Assembly (NCBI GenBank): GCA_016722525.1
Contig: JADKJB010000006.1
Coordinates: 102,869 to 166,868 of the forward strand
Length of the DNA: 64,000 nucleotides
Direction: 5' to 3'
From: Bacteroidota bacterium
GTDB taxonomy: Bacteria; Bacteroidota; Bacteroidia; AKYH767-A; OLB10
Shown: piece after piece, positions 10,179 through 19,226 of the stretch
Layout: each line of letters starts with the position of its first letter
Position numbering within the stretch: the first letter of the stretch is position 1
The notes under the pieces: generated by a model
The model's input: the letters and a program-made list of their open reading frames with translations, nothing else
What the model was told of the DNA's origin: nothing
Database searches by the model: none
Made by a program: the position numbers and the translations under genes

Positions 10179-11189
10179 TTAAAATTGTTCTAAGAACCGT
10201 TCATCATTTTCATAATACAAACGCAGGTCTTTTATAGTATATTTCATCATGGCAATTCTTTCAATTCCCATTCCGAAAGCGAATCCTGAGTATTTTTTTG
10301 AATCGATGCCGCAGTTTTCCAGAACATTAGGATCTACCATGCCACATCCCATTATTTCGAGCCAGCCGGTGTACTTACAAACGTTGCAGCCTTTTCCTTC
10401 GCATATATTACAAGATACATCCATTTCTGCAGAGGGTTCGGTAAATGGAAAATAGGAGGGACGCAGTCGGATAGTGCTTTTTTCTCCAAACATTTCTTTT
10501 ACAAAATACAAAAGTGTTTGTTTGAGATCAGCAAAGGATACGTTTTCATCAATATACAATCCCTCTACCTGATGGAATAAACAATGCGCACGGGCCGATA
10601 TAGCTTCGTTTCGATACACTCTTCCGGGTGCAATAATTCGTATCGGGGGTTTAGTGGTTTGCATAACACGCACCTGAACTGATGAAGTGTGAGTACGTAG
10701 TGCCATTCCAATAGCATCATCCATAAAAAAAGTATCCTGCATATCCCGGGCCGGATGCTCAGGTGGAAAATTTAATGCAGTAAAATTATGCCAGTCGTCT
10801 TCAATTTCCGGACCTTCGGCAACTACATAGCCTAAGCGATTAAAAATTTCAACAATATCATTTCTAACAATCGATACCGGATGTCTGGATCCTAATTGAA
10901 TAGGTTCGCCGGGTAAAGAAAGATCTAATCCATGAATGGTCTCATCACCTTTGAATTCAAACTTCTCAGAGAAAAATTTAATTTTCTCCTCAGCTTTATT
11001 CTTTAACTCATTTACTTTTTGCCCAAAGCTCTTTCTGTCTTCCGGGAGCACCTGCTTCATCTCGGCAAAAATCGCAGCCAGATGTCCTTTCTTACTCAAA
11101 AATCGTAAGCGGAATTCTTCCAGTTGCTCTGCTGTATCAGCATTGAAGATTTCTACTTCTGAGATTAAAGAATCTATTTTTTCCAACAT
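10179..11189 (-). CDS. pheS: Phenylalanine--tRNA ligase alpha subunit
   Basis: This is the catalytic alpha subunit of the alpha2-beta2 enzyme that charges tRNA-Phe in the cytoplasm. The 336-residue length fits the family. The N-terminal ~90 residues form a coiled-coil arm. The class II synthetase core shows the motif 2 region (RVYRNE, FHQVEGLYID), RPSYFPFTEPSAEMDV, the GWLEIMGCGMVDPNVL motif, and motif 3 GFAFGMGIERIAMM near the C-terminus. An ATG at 11187-11189 is preferred over the GTG one codon upstream because family members start with MLEK-like sequence. The beta subunit gene is not adjacent. The frame is intact, in contrast to the neighbouring block A. A tRNA-Phe gene lies about 15 kb away. 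Confidence 0.97.
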   Translation of the reverse strand: MLEKIDSLISEVEIFNADTAEQLEEFRLRFLSKKGHLAAIFAEMKQVLPEDRKSFGQKVNELKNKAEEKIKFFSEKFEFKGDETIHGLDLSLPGEPIQLGSRHPVSIVRNDIVEIFNRLGYVVAEGPEIEDDWHNFTALNFPPEHPARDMQDTFFMDDAIGMALRTHTSSVQVRVMQTTKPPIRIIAPGRVYRNEAISARAHCLFHQVEGLYIDENVSFADLKQTLLYFVKEMFGEKSTIRLRPSYFPFTEPSAEMDVSCNICEGKGCNVCKYTGWLEIMGCGMVDPNVLENCGIDSKKYSGFAFGMGIERIAMMKYTIKDLRLYYENDERFLEQF

Positions 11190-11215
11190 CACTAAAATGA
11201 ATTTCGAATTTTTAA

Positions 11216-11250
11216 ATCAGGGATTAAAATTTTTATTTTTAATCCCTGAT
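11216..11250 (-). terminator. Perfect 14-bp hairpin between the cyclophilin gene and pheS
   Basis: ATCAGGGATTAAAA at 11216-11229 pairs exactly with TTTTAATCCCTGAT at 11237-11250 across a 7-base AT loop. It lies 17 bases beyond the stop of the minus-strand cyclophilin gene and 26 bases before pheS. It could terminate the former or act as an mRNA processing or attenuation structure. Confidence 0.6.
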
Positions 11251-11267
11251 AGCATGAAGTTGCAAAA

Positions 11268-11930
11268 TTATTTTATAACTTTTACCGTCATTTTTACATC
11301 TGTCTCCGGTCTGTCGCCGGGTTTGGTTTTTACTGCAGCAATTTTGTCAATCACATCCAATCCCTCAATCACTTCGCCGTAAACAGTATAATTGTTATCA
11401 AGGAATGCAGTTCCTCCAATTGTTTTGTAGATGGTGCGTTGCTCTGGAGTGTATTTAACAGTTCTGTTTTTATCCAACTGATCCAGTTCCTGATCGGTAA
11501 GCTTTTTACCTTGAACAATATAAAACTGACATCCACTGGATGCTTTCTCAGGATTGCCATCACGCGCCGCACACAGGGTGCCTTTTTTGTGAATGAGCTT
11601 ATCGTTAAATTCACCCGGAACTTTATATCCAACATCTCCACCACCTAACATAGCTTCAGGAGTTGCATTTTTTGAATTAGGATCGCCACCCTGAATCATA
11701 AAACCGTTTATGACACGATGAAACAATAACCCATCATAGAATTTTTCAGACGCCAATTTGATGAAATTGTCGCGGTGTTTGGGTGTTTCATTGTACAACT
11801 TAATTTTCATGTTGCCGAAACTGGTTGAAACCTCAACAATTCTGTCGCTTTCAGCGGATTGTTTTTGTTGTGCCTGAATGGAAAGAGCTGTTACAAGCAT
11901 AATAGTAATTCCTGAAATGATCTTTTTCAT
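11268..11930 (-). CDS. Secreted cyclophilin-type peptidyl-prolyl isomerase
   Basis: The gene encodes a 220-residue protein with a signal peptide (MKKIISGITIMLVTALSIQAQ), which places it in the periplasm or beyond. The cyclophilin domain spans about residues 30-218. It shows FHRVINGFMIQGGDP, the catalytic-loop arginine and glutamine residues, ASSGCQFYIV and a YTVYGEVIEGLDVIDKI end. This is the standard pattern of bacterial PpiA/PpiB-type enzymes that isomerise X-Pro bonds during folding. An insert around residues 140-170 (KKLTDQELDQLDKN) is common in Bacteroidota members. It lies upstream of pheS on the same strand, separated by a strong hairpin. It is read without frame problems from an ATG at 11930. 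Confidence 0.93.
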   Translation of the reverse strand: MKKIISGITIMLVTALSIQAQQKQSAESDRIVEVSTSFGNMKIKLYNETPKHRDNFIKLASEKFYDGLLFHRVINGFMIQGGDPNSKNATPEAMLGGGDVGYKVPGEFNDKLIHKKGTLCAARDGNPEKASSGCQFYIVQGKKLTDQELDQLDKNRTVKYTPEQRTIYKTIGGTAFLDNNYTVYGEVIEGLDVIDKIAAVKTKPGDRPETDVKMTVKVIK

Positions 11931-11992
11931 AGTTTTTTTTTAGTTTTGTAATTAAGACGGAACAAAAGTTTTATTTTAACGTTAAGTTGTAA

Positions 11993-12000
11993 TACTTTTG
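11993..12000 (+). promoter_or_regulatory. Candidate -7 element TACTTTTG for the small lipoprotein gene
   Basis: The octamer fits the Bacteroidota TAnnTTTG consensus. It lies 42 bases before the ATG at 12043 in the divergent gap after the cyclophilin gene. No clear -33 TTG is found at the expected spacing, so support is partial. Confidence 0.3.
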
Positions 12001-12042
12001 GGATATTGTTTATCTCGCAATATTAGGAAAAATAGCAGGAAA

Positions 12043-12394
12043 ATGAAAGCAATCAAATTCTTTATCGTAGCGTTACTTGTGGCTCCACTGGCATTTACCG
12101 CTTGTAAAAAATCAGGACCGGCCGAAGCCGTTGTAACTGTGATTGATTCCACCGGGAAACGCATTTCGGGGGCAATTGTAGTTCTTAGACAGGATAGCGT
12201 CACAAATCCTACAAATAATGTGCAGGCTTCTGTCAACCAGCAACAAACCACCGACGCTGCAGGGCAAGCCTTTTTTACCTTCAAGCCAGAGGCAGTTTTT
12301 AAATGTTGAAGTAGCCAAAGGCACCCTTAATGCACGCGATTATATTCGGTTGGAACAATCTAAGCAAGTAGCTAAAACTGTGGTTGTTAGATAA
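12043..12394 (+). CDS. Small lipoprotein with Ig/regulatory-like fold (one frameshift)
   Basis: An ATG at 12043 begins a lipoprotein signal (MKAIKFFIVALLVAPLAFTAC) with a lipobox cysteine at about residue 21. The mature part, about 95 residues, has VVTVIDSTGKRISGAIVVLRQ and AAGQAFFTF. This is the pattern of carboxypeptidase-regulatory-like beta-sandwich domains found on Bacteroidota surface lipoproteins. The frame is lost at the T-run near 12297. One added base restores LNVEVAKGTLNARDYIRLEQ and a TVVVR end at the TAA 12392-12394. The stop codon abuts the convergent gene's stop at 12395-12397. The precise function is unknown. Confidence 0.7.
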
Positions 12395-12739
12395 TTATTG
12401 TTCTACAAAGTAATCTAAGACCGCTCTTTTTAACAACAAATCCTGTTCCTTTAAACTCAATACAGGCATTTTACCCACCAATTTCCAATGGGGCCAACCT
12501 TCCTCATCGGCACCAGCCAGCTCATAAATTCCATAATTACTTAACAGTCTGCATGTTGCAATGTGCATCAAGTCCTGTTTTTCATCTTTAGAAAATTTTC
12601 TGTTTCCCTGACCCAGTTCTTGAACGCCAATCAGAAAAATTATTCCCTGTAAATCAGGCTCCATTCCAAATTGGTCGGTCAGCCTTTTTGTAAGGAAAGT
12701 CCACTCTTCTTTTAATTCACCTATACTTTTTAAGTCCAT
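12395..12739 (-). CDS. Conserved Bacteroidota protein of unknown function
   Basis: From the internal ATG at 12739 the product is 114 residues (MDLKSIGELKEEW). Upstream codons extend the frame to 12802 but read as non-coding. The sequence is soluble and mostly helical, with a highly ordered core: FGMEPDLQGIIFLIGVQELG, KFSKDEKQDLMHIATCRLLS, YGIYELAG and GWPHWK. The style recalls small conserved cytoplasmic proteins widespread in this phylum, but I cannot assign a function. It is convergent with the lipoprotein gene, with the stops back to back, and divergent from the VWA gene. Confidence 0.75.
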   Translation of the reverse strand: MDLKSIGELKEEWTFLTKRLTDQFGMEPDLQGIIFLIGVQELGQGNRKFSKDEKQDLMHIATCRLLSNYGIYELAGADEEGWPHWKLVGKMPVLSLKEQDLLLKRAVLDYFVEQ

Positions 12740-12764
12740 AATTGTTAACAAAATTACGAAACCC

Positions 12765-12797
12765 TTGGAATTACACGTTTTTATCAAGGTATTTTTG
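12765..12797 (+). promoter_or_regulatory. Candidate Bacteroidota promoter for the VWA-cvpA pair
   Basis: A TTG at 12765-12767 is followed after a 22-base spacer by TATTTTTG at 12790-12797. This matches the -33 TTG / -7 TAnnTTTG arrangement. The VWA gene's ATG is at 12861, leaving a leader of about 55 bases. Confidence 0.4.
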
Positions 12798-12860
12798 CAC
12801 AATTACCTATTCGGATGATTCCGAATGGTTTAGCATAAGGTCTGAATTTCCTCGATTATT

Positions 12861-14022
12861 ATGAAGGTATTTAAGATATTGACCATTTTCATTTTTTTCT
12901 GTTATACACAGGAAATTCAAATTCTCCATCAAGGGGCAGGGAGGCTATAGATATTGTGTTTTGTATAGATCTTTCCGGAAGTACTAATGGGCTGGTAGAT
13001 GATGTGAGAGAGAAACTGTGGGATATTGTTAATCAGGTCAATTCTTACCGTCCTGCACCTGAATTCAGGATAGGTGTGGTGGCATTTTCAAGGCCCAGTT
13101 TTGGAGCTAAAAACAGTTATGTTAAAGTATTACAAAAACTCACCAGTGACTTCGATCAGCTCAGCTATGAACTCTACAAATTGAAGCCCTCAGTGGAAAA
13201 AGGGGATCAAATGGTAGGGGAAGCTTTGAGAGTATCCATTAAAAATATGAATTGGTCGGATGACATTGAAGCACTCAAAGTCATTTATCTGGTTGGAAAT
13301 GGAATGGTAAATGTGGGTGGCGATAATTATCGCGATGCATGTGATCTGGCACTCGACAAAAAAATTATTATTAATACTGTTTATTGTCGAACCCGCAATA
13401 ATGCAGATAAGGAGCTGCCCGGTTGAGAGAAATTGCGCGACTTACCGGAGGTGAACAATTTGATGTGAGAATCCATAAACGCACTCCGCTTGTTTTGACT
13501 TCCCCAAATATTATTGATTTCAGAGAAATTGCCGGCAGACTTTCCGCTTCATACCTCTACTTTGGAAAAAATGGCAGCGAGCGAAATAAGATAATGGTAG
13601 CAAACGATAAAAATGCTTTTATAGCAAACGAAATGACTTTTGAATCACGTTTGTTTTATAAAATATCGGATCGTTATCAGTTTCATCAGCAACATTGGGA
13701 TTTAGTTGATTATTTGAAGATGACAAATTCTTCTTTTGATGATTTAGAAATGGAATTTCTTCCAGACTCTTTAAAATTTAAAACCCCTGGTTATGTCAAG
13801 GAGGTTGCTTTGAAACTTAAAGAGCAACGCAGTAGAGCAATTGTTGAGTTGCGTCGTCATATTCCTTACGACAGACAAGCCATTATTAATAAAAGACTCG
13901 AAGAAAGAGCCATCGACAAATCTGATATTTTTGAAAGAGTTGTAATAAATTCTCTCAACAATTTAGCTGCATCTAAAGGCTTTACCACAGGCACATCATC
14001 AAGTATTGAATTCCGACGATGA
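12861..14022 (+). CDS. Secreted von Willebrand A-domain protein (two frameshifts)
   Basis: A signal peptide from ATG 12861 (MKVFKILTIFIFFCY) is followed, after a one-base loss near 12910, by EAIDIVFCIDLSGSTNGLVDDV. The D-L-S-G-S sequence is the MIDAS metal site of VWA domains. The VWA fold runs to about residue 190 (ALKVIYLVGNG). A second lost base near 13427 splits KELPG from REIARLTGGEQFDV. The last ~170 residues are helical and charged (LKEQRSRAIVELRRHIPYDRQ) and are not a known domain to me. The reconstructed length is about 386 residues. The role is probably metal-dependent protein binding in the periplasm. It overlaps cvpA by 4 bases (ATGA at 14019-14022), so the two are likely co-translated. 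Confidence 0.8.
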
Positions 14023-14553
14023 ATTTTTTAGATGCCATCATAATTGCTCCGCTACTTTACGGAGCTTATAAGGGTTTTCAAAAAGGATTAATTTATGAAA
14101 TAGCAATGATCCTTGGGTTGATCATTGGTATTTATTGCGGATTCAAATTTTCAGGACTTGCTTTTGAGTTGCTGCAGAAATTACTTCCTGATGAAGGACA
14201 TCTTTTGCATTATATTTCTTTCTTCATTGTCGTAGGTGTAATAGTTCTGATTGTCATTTTCTACGCCAGGCTGATGGAGGCTGTTTTCAAAATAACTTCA
14301 CTGAATATGTTCAATAAAATAGCAGGTGCTGTTTTTGGAATGGCTAAAAATCGCATTGGCCATATCCGTTATATTCTGGCTCATAAAACCTGTTCAGAAT
14401 TCAATTAATATTCTCCCTGAAAAATCAAGAAACGAATCAATTTTTTACCCTTATGTTCTCAAAATAGCATCTGCACTTGCTCCAGCTGTAAAAGATGTAA
14501 AGGATGAATTCAAAGAAAATTTCGGATCCGATTCAATTTTACCCAATAGATAG
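14019..14553 (+). CDS. cvpA: CvpA-family inner-membrane protein (one frameshift)
   Basis: The gene encodes about 178 residues with four predicted membrane helices. It starts MNFLDAIIIAPLLYGAYKGFQKGLIYE, the diagnostic CvpA N-terminus, followed by LGLIIGIYCGFKFS. A frameshift in the A-run near 14347 splits the last transmembrane helix. Removing one base joins AGAVFGMAK to IALAISVIFWLIK and continues to SILPNR at 14553. CvpA proteins were first linked to colicin V production in E. coli and are also involved in envelope stress resistance; the molecular activity is not settled. The ATG overlaps the stop of the VWA gene. Confidence 0.85.
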
Positions 14554-14673
14554 AGTGTTTCAGCAATTAGCAAATTGATACAGTTATATTGGAGTTTTGT
14601 TGTTTAAGTATTAAAGCCAAATCATACATTTAGGAGAGTCATGATTTTTCGCTTTCATTAAGTAAAACTTTTA

Positions 14674-15867
14674 TTACTCTTCCAGCATCATTTCAACACC
14701 GGGTAGTTTTTTTTCCTTCAATATATTCCAACAAAGCACCTCCACCGGTTGAAACATAAGAAACTTTATCGCCTAAGCCGAATTTATTAATTGCAGCAGC
14801 TGAATCACCGCCGCCTATTAATGAAAATGCCCCATGAGCTGTTGCTTGAACTATGGCTTCGGCAACTGTTTTAGTTCCGTTTTCAAAATTCGGCATTTCG
14901 AATACACCCATTGGGCCGTTCCACAAAATTGTTTTAGAACGACTAATTACTTCGGAAAATTTCTGTGCGGCAACTTTACCTATATCCAAACCCATCCAGC
15001 CATCCGGAATTTTATCTGAATCCATTAATTTGGTATTCGCTTCATTGCTGAAACCATCAGCAATAACAGAATCGATGGGTAGATGAATTTGAACGCCTTG
15101 CGCTTTTGCTTTGCGAATAATTTCATTTGCAAGATCCAGTTTATCTTCTTCGCAAAGAGATGATCCGGTTTTTCCTCCCATTGCTCTGAAAAAAGTATAG
15201 GCCATGCCTCCACCAATAATCAGATGATCTACTTTCTGCAATAGTTGTTCAATAATAAGAATTTTATCAGAAACTTTAGCCCCCCCTGTAATTGCAGTAA
15301 ATGGTTTTTGAGCATTTTTCATCACCTTATCGGCATTAATTATTTCGTTCGCCATCACATACCCAAAAAATTTATTTCCGGGAAAAAACTGTGCTATAAC
15401 GGCTGTGGATGCATGTTTTCTGTGCGCGGTTCCAAATGCATCATTAACATATACATCACCTAAATTAGCCAGGCTCTGCAAAACTTCATCACCTTTTTCT
15501 TCTTCTTTATAAAATCGAAGATTCTCGAGCAAAGTACTTCTCCGCTTTTTAAACCTGAAGCAGTTTTTTCAACCAACGGTCCAATACAATCTGCAACAAA
15601 TTGAACTTCTTTTCCTAAAAGCCCCGATAAACAATTTGTAATATGGCGCAAAGAGTATTTGTCGGTAGGTCCTTCTTTAGGTCTTCCGAGATGTGACATA
15701 AGTATTACAGAGCCTCCATCTGAAAGAATTTTTTTTATAGTTGCAATGGCTGCCCGGATGCGTGTATCATCTGTAACCTCTAAGGTGTTTTTGTCGAGTG
15801 GCACATTAAAATCAACCCTGATCAGGGCCTTTTTTCCAGAGAAATTAAAGTTGTCGATTGTTTTCAT
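14674..15867 (-). CDS. pgk: Phosphoglycerate kinase (two frameshifts)
   Basis: This glycolytic enzyme converts 1,3-bisphosphoglycerate and ADP to 3-phosphoglycerate and ATP. The N-terminal domain shows ALIRVDFNVPLD, DDTRIRAAIATI and LMSHLGRP. The centre shows NDAFGTAHRKHAST and AITGGAKVSDK. The C-terminal domain shows ILWNGPMGVFE, GGGDSAAA and YVSTGGGALLEY. The frame breaks near 15535 (between SGEVL and LLENLRF) and again in the A-run near 14705. Removing one base at the second site gives GKKLPGVEMMLEE and a TAA at 14674-14676, the expected family end. The total of about 397 residues is normal. Because an essential single-copy enzyme is affected, sequencing error is the likely cause. Confidence 0.93.
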
Positions 15868-15872
15868 AGGTG

Positions 15873-15903
15873 CAAATTTAAGTTAAAGTGAGAAGCCGTC
15901 AAA
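15873..15903 (-). promoter_or_regulatory. Consensus promoter for pgk, suggesting a very short leader
   Basis: On the minus strand, TTTG (15900-15903) is followed after 19 bases by TAAATTTG (15873-15880), an excellent -33/-7 match. The -7 box ends only 5 bases before the pgk ATG at 15867, so the transcript would be leaderless or nearly so. Confidence 0.5.
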
Positions 15904-15958
15904 TCCTTTATTCCACTCAATTTGATAAATCATGCTTATTTTTGTGGGAGAAGAAATT

Positions 15959-17121
15959 ATGAAATTTACTGATGTAATTGGAAGGCAGGAAGTTAAGGCG
16001 CGATTAGTGCATTCCGTTCATGAAGGAAGAATTAGTCATGCGCAACTATTTGCTGGAACAGAGGGTGGTTCAGGCTTAGTGTTAGCTTTCGCCTATGCTT
16101 GTTTTATCCATTGTGAAAACCCTACGCAGACCGACTCTTGTGGCATTTGTGCCTCCTGTATCAAGCATAATAAGCTGGTGCACCCAGATTTACATTTCAG
16201 CTATCCGGTTGTGACAAATTCCACCATAAAGGATCGTTCACCGAAAAGCACAGATTATATTCTTCAATGGCGAGAGGCCTTCCTCCATAATCCATACATG
16301 GATATTAATCAATGGTATAATGCTATGGGTGTGGAGAATAAACAGGGCTTTATGTCGGTAGAAGAAAGCGCCGACATTCTCAGGAAACTGAGCCTTAAGT
16401 CATTCGAGTCTAAATATAAAATTCAAATTATTTGGCTACCTGAAAAGATGCGAGTTGATGCATCAAATAAGCTCCTGAAAATCATTGAAGAGCCGCCTGA
16501 TAATACTGTTTTCATTTTGGTCACTGAACATAGAGAGCAACTCTTGCCTACTATTCTGTCAAGAACCCAGTTAGTTAAAACCCCTGCTCCATCCATTCAG
16601 GAAATGGCCGATGCTATTGGGAAGCTGTTTAATAAAGAACCTAAAATAGCTCGCAGGATTGCAAATCTGGCTAATGGTAAAATTAATGCAGCATTTATTC
16701 TGCCGGCGATAAGGAACAAGATTTAAGGGTTGAACATGATTTTATTAATTGGATGAGGTTATGCTACAGTCCATTTCATGAGAAGGATGGGCGATTTGCC
16801 TGGACAGACCTGAACAATTGGATTGAACAAATTGCCAAGTCGGGGAGGGAGTACCAAAAATTGTTTCTCTCCTTTTGCCTGGAAGCTTCACGAGAGTGCC
16901 TGCTTGTCAACAATGGTGATCCTGAAATGGTTCGTTTTGATGATGAAGTAATTCCCAATTTCAGTCGATTTACCCGTTTTATTCACTCTGGTAATATTTC
17001 TGGAATCAACGATGTTCTTAATAAGGCGCATTATGCAGTAGAAAGAAATGCGAATGCCAAAATTTTATTGTTAGATTTGTCTTTTAAAATGAACAGGCTG
17101 CTAAATGTAAACAAGGGTTAA
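15959..17121 (+). CDS. holB: DNA polymerase III delta' subunit (one frameshift)
   Basis: This is a clamp-loader ATPase-fold subunit. It starts MKFTDVIGRQEVKARLVHSV, with HAQLFAG in the family's position. The zinc-finger cysteines are at CGICASCIK with an upstream cysteine. LHFSYPVV is typical of Bacteroidota homologues. The sensor-type segment is IIWLPEKMRVDASNKLLKIIEEPP, and ILSRTQ follows. The P-loop-like stretch (AGTEGGSGLVLAFAYA) is degenerate, as usual for delta'. The frame is lost near 16690; shifting one base restores FYSAGDKEQDLRVEHDFINWMR and joins the downstream piece that ends at 17121. ATG 15959 is preferred because it starts the conserved sequence. It precedes ricT by 72 bases. 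Confidence 0.87.
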
Positions 17122-17193
17122 AACAATTCTTGTCACTTACCAGAATTAGCCGGAGCCTGGCCGGTATTATTAGAATTTAATTTATTTGTATTT

Positions 17194-18741
17194 ATGGGTT
17201 GCAGTTCATGTTCAACCAAAACAGGAGATACTTCACCGGGTTGTAAGAATAATGGCACTTGTGGGACCAGCGGATGCAATAAGCTGAATGTTTATAATTG
17301 GCTTTCAGATATGGAGCTTCCTGAAGGACAAAAACCCTACAATATTGTTGAAGTACGTTTCAAAGGTAGCAGGAAAGAATTTTATAGAAATTCTGAATTT
17401 CTGGAATTAAAAACCGGTGATATGGTAGCTGTTGAAGGAAATCCGGGCCACGACATAGGATTGATATCTATTGCAGGTGAACTGGTGAGGTTTCAACTTA
17501 AGAAGAAAGGTGTTACCGAAGACTCTGAAGAAATTAAGTCTCTTTACCGATTGGCACGACCCTCTGATATTGAAAAATTTGATGCTGTTAAAGCTCTTGA
17601 AGTGGACACCATGTACCGGGCTCGTTCAATTGCTTTGAAATTAAATCTCAGGATGAAACTGAGTGATGTAGAGTTTCAAGGCGATGGTAAAAAAGCTACT
17701 TTTTATTATACTGCCGACGAACGGGTTGATTTTAGAGAGCTCATTAAAAAACTTTCCGACGAACTTAAAACCCGTATTGAAATGCGGCAGATTGGCATGC
17801 GACAAGAAGCCAGTCGTTTAGGTGGAATTGGCTCATGCGGCCGGGAATTATGTTGTTCAACATGGCTCACCGATTTTAAAATTGTGTCAACCAGCGCGGC
17901 CCGTTATCAAAACTTATCACTCAATCCGCTTAAACTCGCAGGGCAATGTGGAAAGTTGAAATGTTGTTTGAACTATGAACTGGATTCTTATATGGATGCC
18001 ATTCATGACATACCCGATGCCAACACCAGGCTCGAAACTTTAAAAGGATATGCTTTGCATCGCAAAACAGATATCTTTAAACGACTGATGTGGTTTGCTT
18101 ATGTTGAAGAAGCTACCAATGTTGCAATTAATTCCGACAATTGGATTGCTATCCCGGTAGATCGTGTAAAAGAGATAATTGGATTGAATAAAGCCGGTGA
18201 AAAGCCTGCTGATTTAAATGATTATGCTGAAATTGATATCGTTGAAAAGCCTCTCGATTATTCTGATGTTGTTGGTCAGGATAGTTTGACGCGGATGATG
18301 GATAAAAAGAAAAGAAAAAGAAAAAGAAATAACAAGCCGGTCCCATCTGGCACAAGCCGGCCACCACAGGGTGATAGAAAACCTAATTTGCCCGCTGATC
18401 GTTCCGGCCCACCATCCAGACCTTCATCACCTCAAAGAACTCCTCCTCCGGCGAAGTCACAAAATGCGGATAGACCGAATCAACAAGTTCAAAAAACAGA
18501 TGGACCTAAACCAGTTGTTCCGCCAAATAGCGGCCAGGCTGGAAGACCTCAGCGTGCTCCGGTAAATCCTCCTCGGCCAGCACCACAATCACCGCAGCAG
18601 GTAAAACCAGATGTAAGTCAGCCACCATCACCGCAGATAAAACCTAAAGCAGATAATCCCGAACAAGGAGGAACAGAAGGGAATCGTCCTCCTGGTAGAG
18701 TTCGCCAAACACCTCCAAGGATAAACCCTCCTCAGGAATGA
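17194..18741 (+). CDS. ricT: PSP1-domain protein, RicT/YaaT family, with proline-rich tail
   Basis: The gene encodes a 515-residue cytoplasmic protein. A cysteine-rich N-terminus (MGCSSCS, then CKNNGTCGTSGC) leads into the PSP1 core at about residues 45-270. Conserved cysteine signatures are GSCGRELCCSTWL and AGQCGKLKCCLNYE. In Bacillus, RicT belongs to a complex that binds Fe-S clusters and affects RNA maturation; the role in Bacteroidota is not established. From about residue 370 the tail is low-complexity, proline/glutamine-rich and disordered after a basic KKRKRKRNNK patch, an extension absent from Bacillus members. It overlaps gldH by 4 bases and follows holB, so holB-ricT-gldH is probably one operon. 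Confidence 0.88.
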   Translation: MGCSSCSTKTGDTSPGCKNNGTCGTSGCNKLNVYNWLSDMELPEGQKPYNIVEVRFKGSRKEFYRNSEFLELKTGDMVAVEGNPGHDIGLISIAGELVRFQLKKKGVTEDSEEIKSLYRLARPSDIEKFDAVKALEVDTMYRARSIALKLNLRMKLSDVEFQGDGKKATFYYTADERVDFRELIKKLSDELKTRIEMRQIGMRQEASRLGGIGSCGRELCCSTWLTDFKIVSTSAARYQNLSLNPLKLAGQCGKLKCCLNYELDSYMDAIHDIPDANTRLETLKGYALHRKTDIFKRLMWFAYVEEATNVAINSDNWIAIPVDRVKEIIGLNKAGEKPADLNDYAEIDIVEKPLDYSDVVGQDSLTRMMDKKKRKRKRNNKPVPSGTSRPPQGDRKPNLPADRSGPPSRPSSPQRTPPPAKSQNADRPNQQVQKTDGPKPVVPPNSGQAGRPQRAPVNPPRPAPQSPQQVKPDVSQPPSPQIKPKADNPEQGGTEGNRPPGRVRQTPPRINPPQE

Positions 18742-19211
18742 TAAAGTATAATTTAGAGTTGATAGTATTTATAGTACTCTCATTAACTCTTGCTTCTTGC
18801 GATCCTACTCGTTTTTATGAAGAGAATAAGAAAATACCCAAAGCAGAGTGGGATCAAAATTCACCTTTATTGTTTCAAACTATAATTGCGGATACGACCA
18901 TTCCATATAACGTTTATATTAATGTCAGAAATGCAGGTAATTATCGTTTCAGTAATCTGTATTTGTTTATCAACACAGTTTTTCCAGGCGGTCAAATACA
19001 GCGTGATACTTTGGAGTGCACCTTGGCCGCTCCCGACGGACTTTGGTTAGGTGAAGGGCTGGGTGATATTTTCAGCAATAAAATTTTGTTTAAAGAAAAT
19101 GTGAAATTTCCTCAGTCCGGAGAATACCGGTTTGAACTTTTTCAGGCCATGCGTATCAATCCACTTCCCGGCATTTTTGATGCAGGAATAAGAATTGAAA
19201 AATCGAAATAG
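18738..19211 (+). CDS. gldH: Gliding motility lipoprotein GldH
   Basis: The gene encodes a 157-residue protein. A lipoprotein signal (IVFIVLSLTLASC) puts an acylated cysteine at about residue 20, followed by DPTRFYEENKKIP, the characteristic GldH start. The body, a beta-rich lipoprotein domain, has IPYNVYINVRNAGNYRFSNLY, DTLECTLAAPDG and GLGDIF followed by the C-terminal YRFELFQAMR and the GIFDAGIRIEK end. GldH is needed for gliding in Flavobacterium johnsoniae and is linked functionally to the gliding/T9SS machinery. Non-gliding relatives also keep it. Its ATG overlaps the ricT stop, implying coupled translation. Confidence 0.92.
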   Translation: MIKYNLELIVFIVLSLTLASCDPTRFYEENKKIPKAEWDQNSPLLFQTIIADTTIPYNVYINVRNAGNYRFSNLYLFINTVFPGGQIQRDTLECTLAAPDGLWLGEGLGDIFSNKILFKENVKFPQSGEYRFELFQAMRINPLPGIFDAGIRIEKSK

Positions 19212-19226
19212 GTAGAGGTAATTAAA

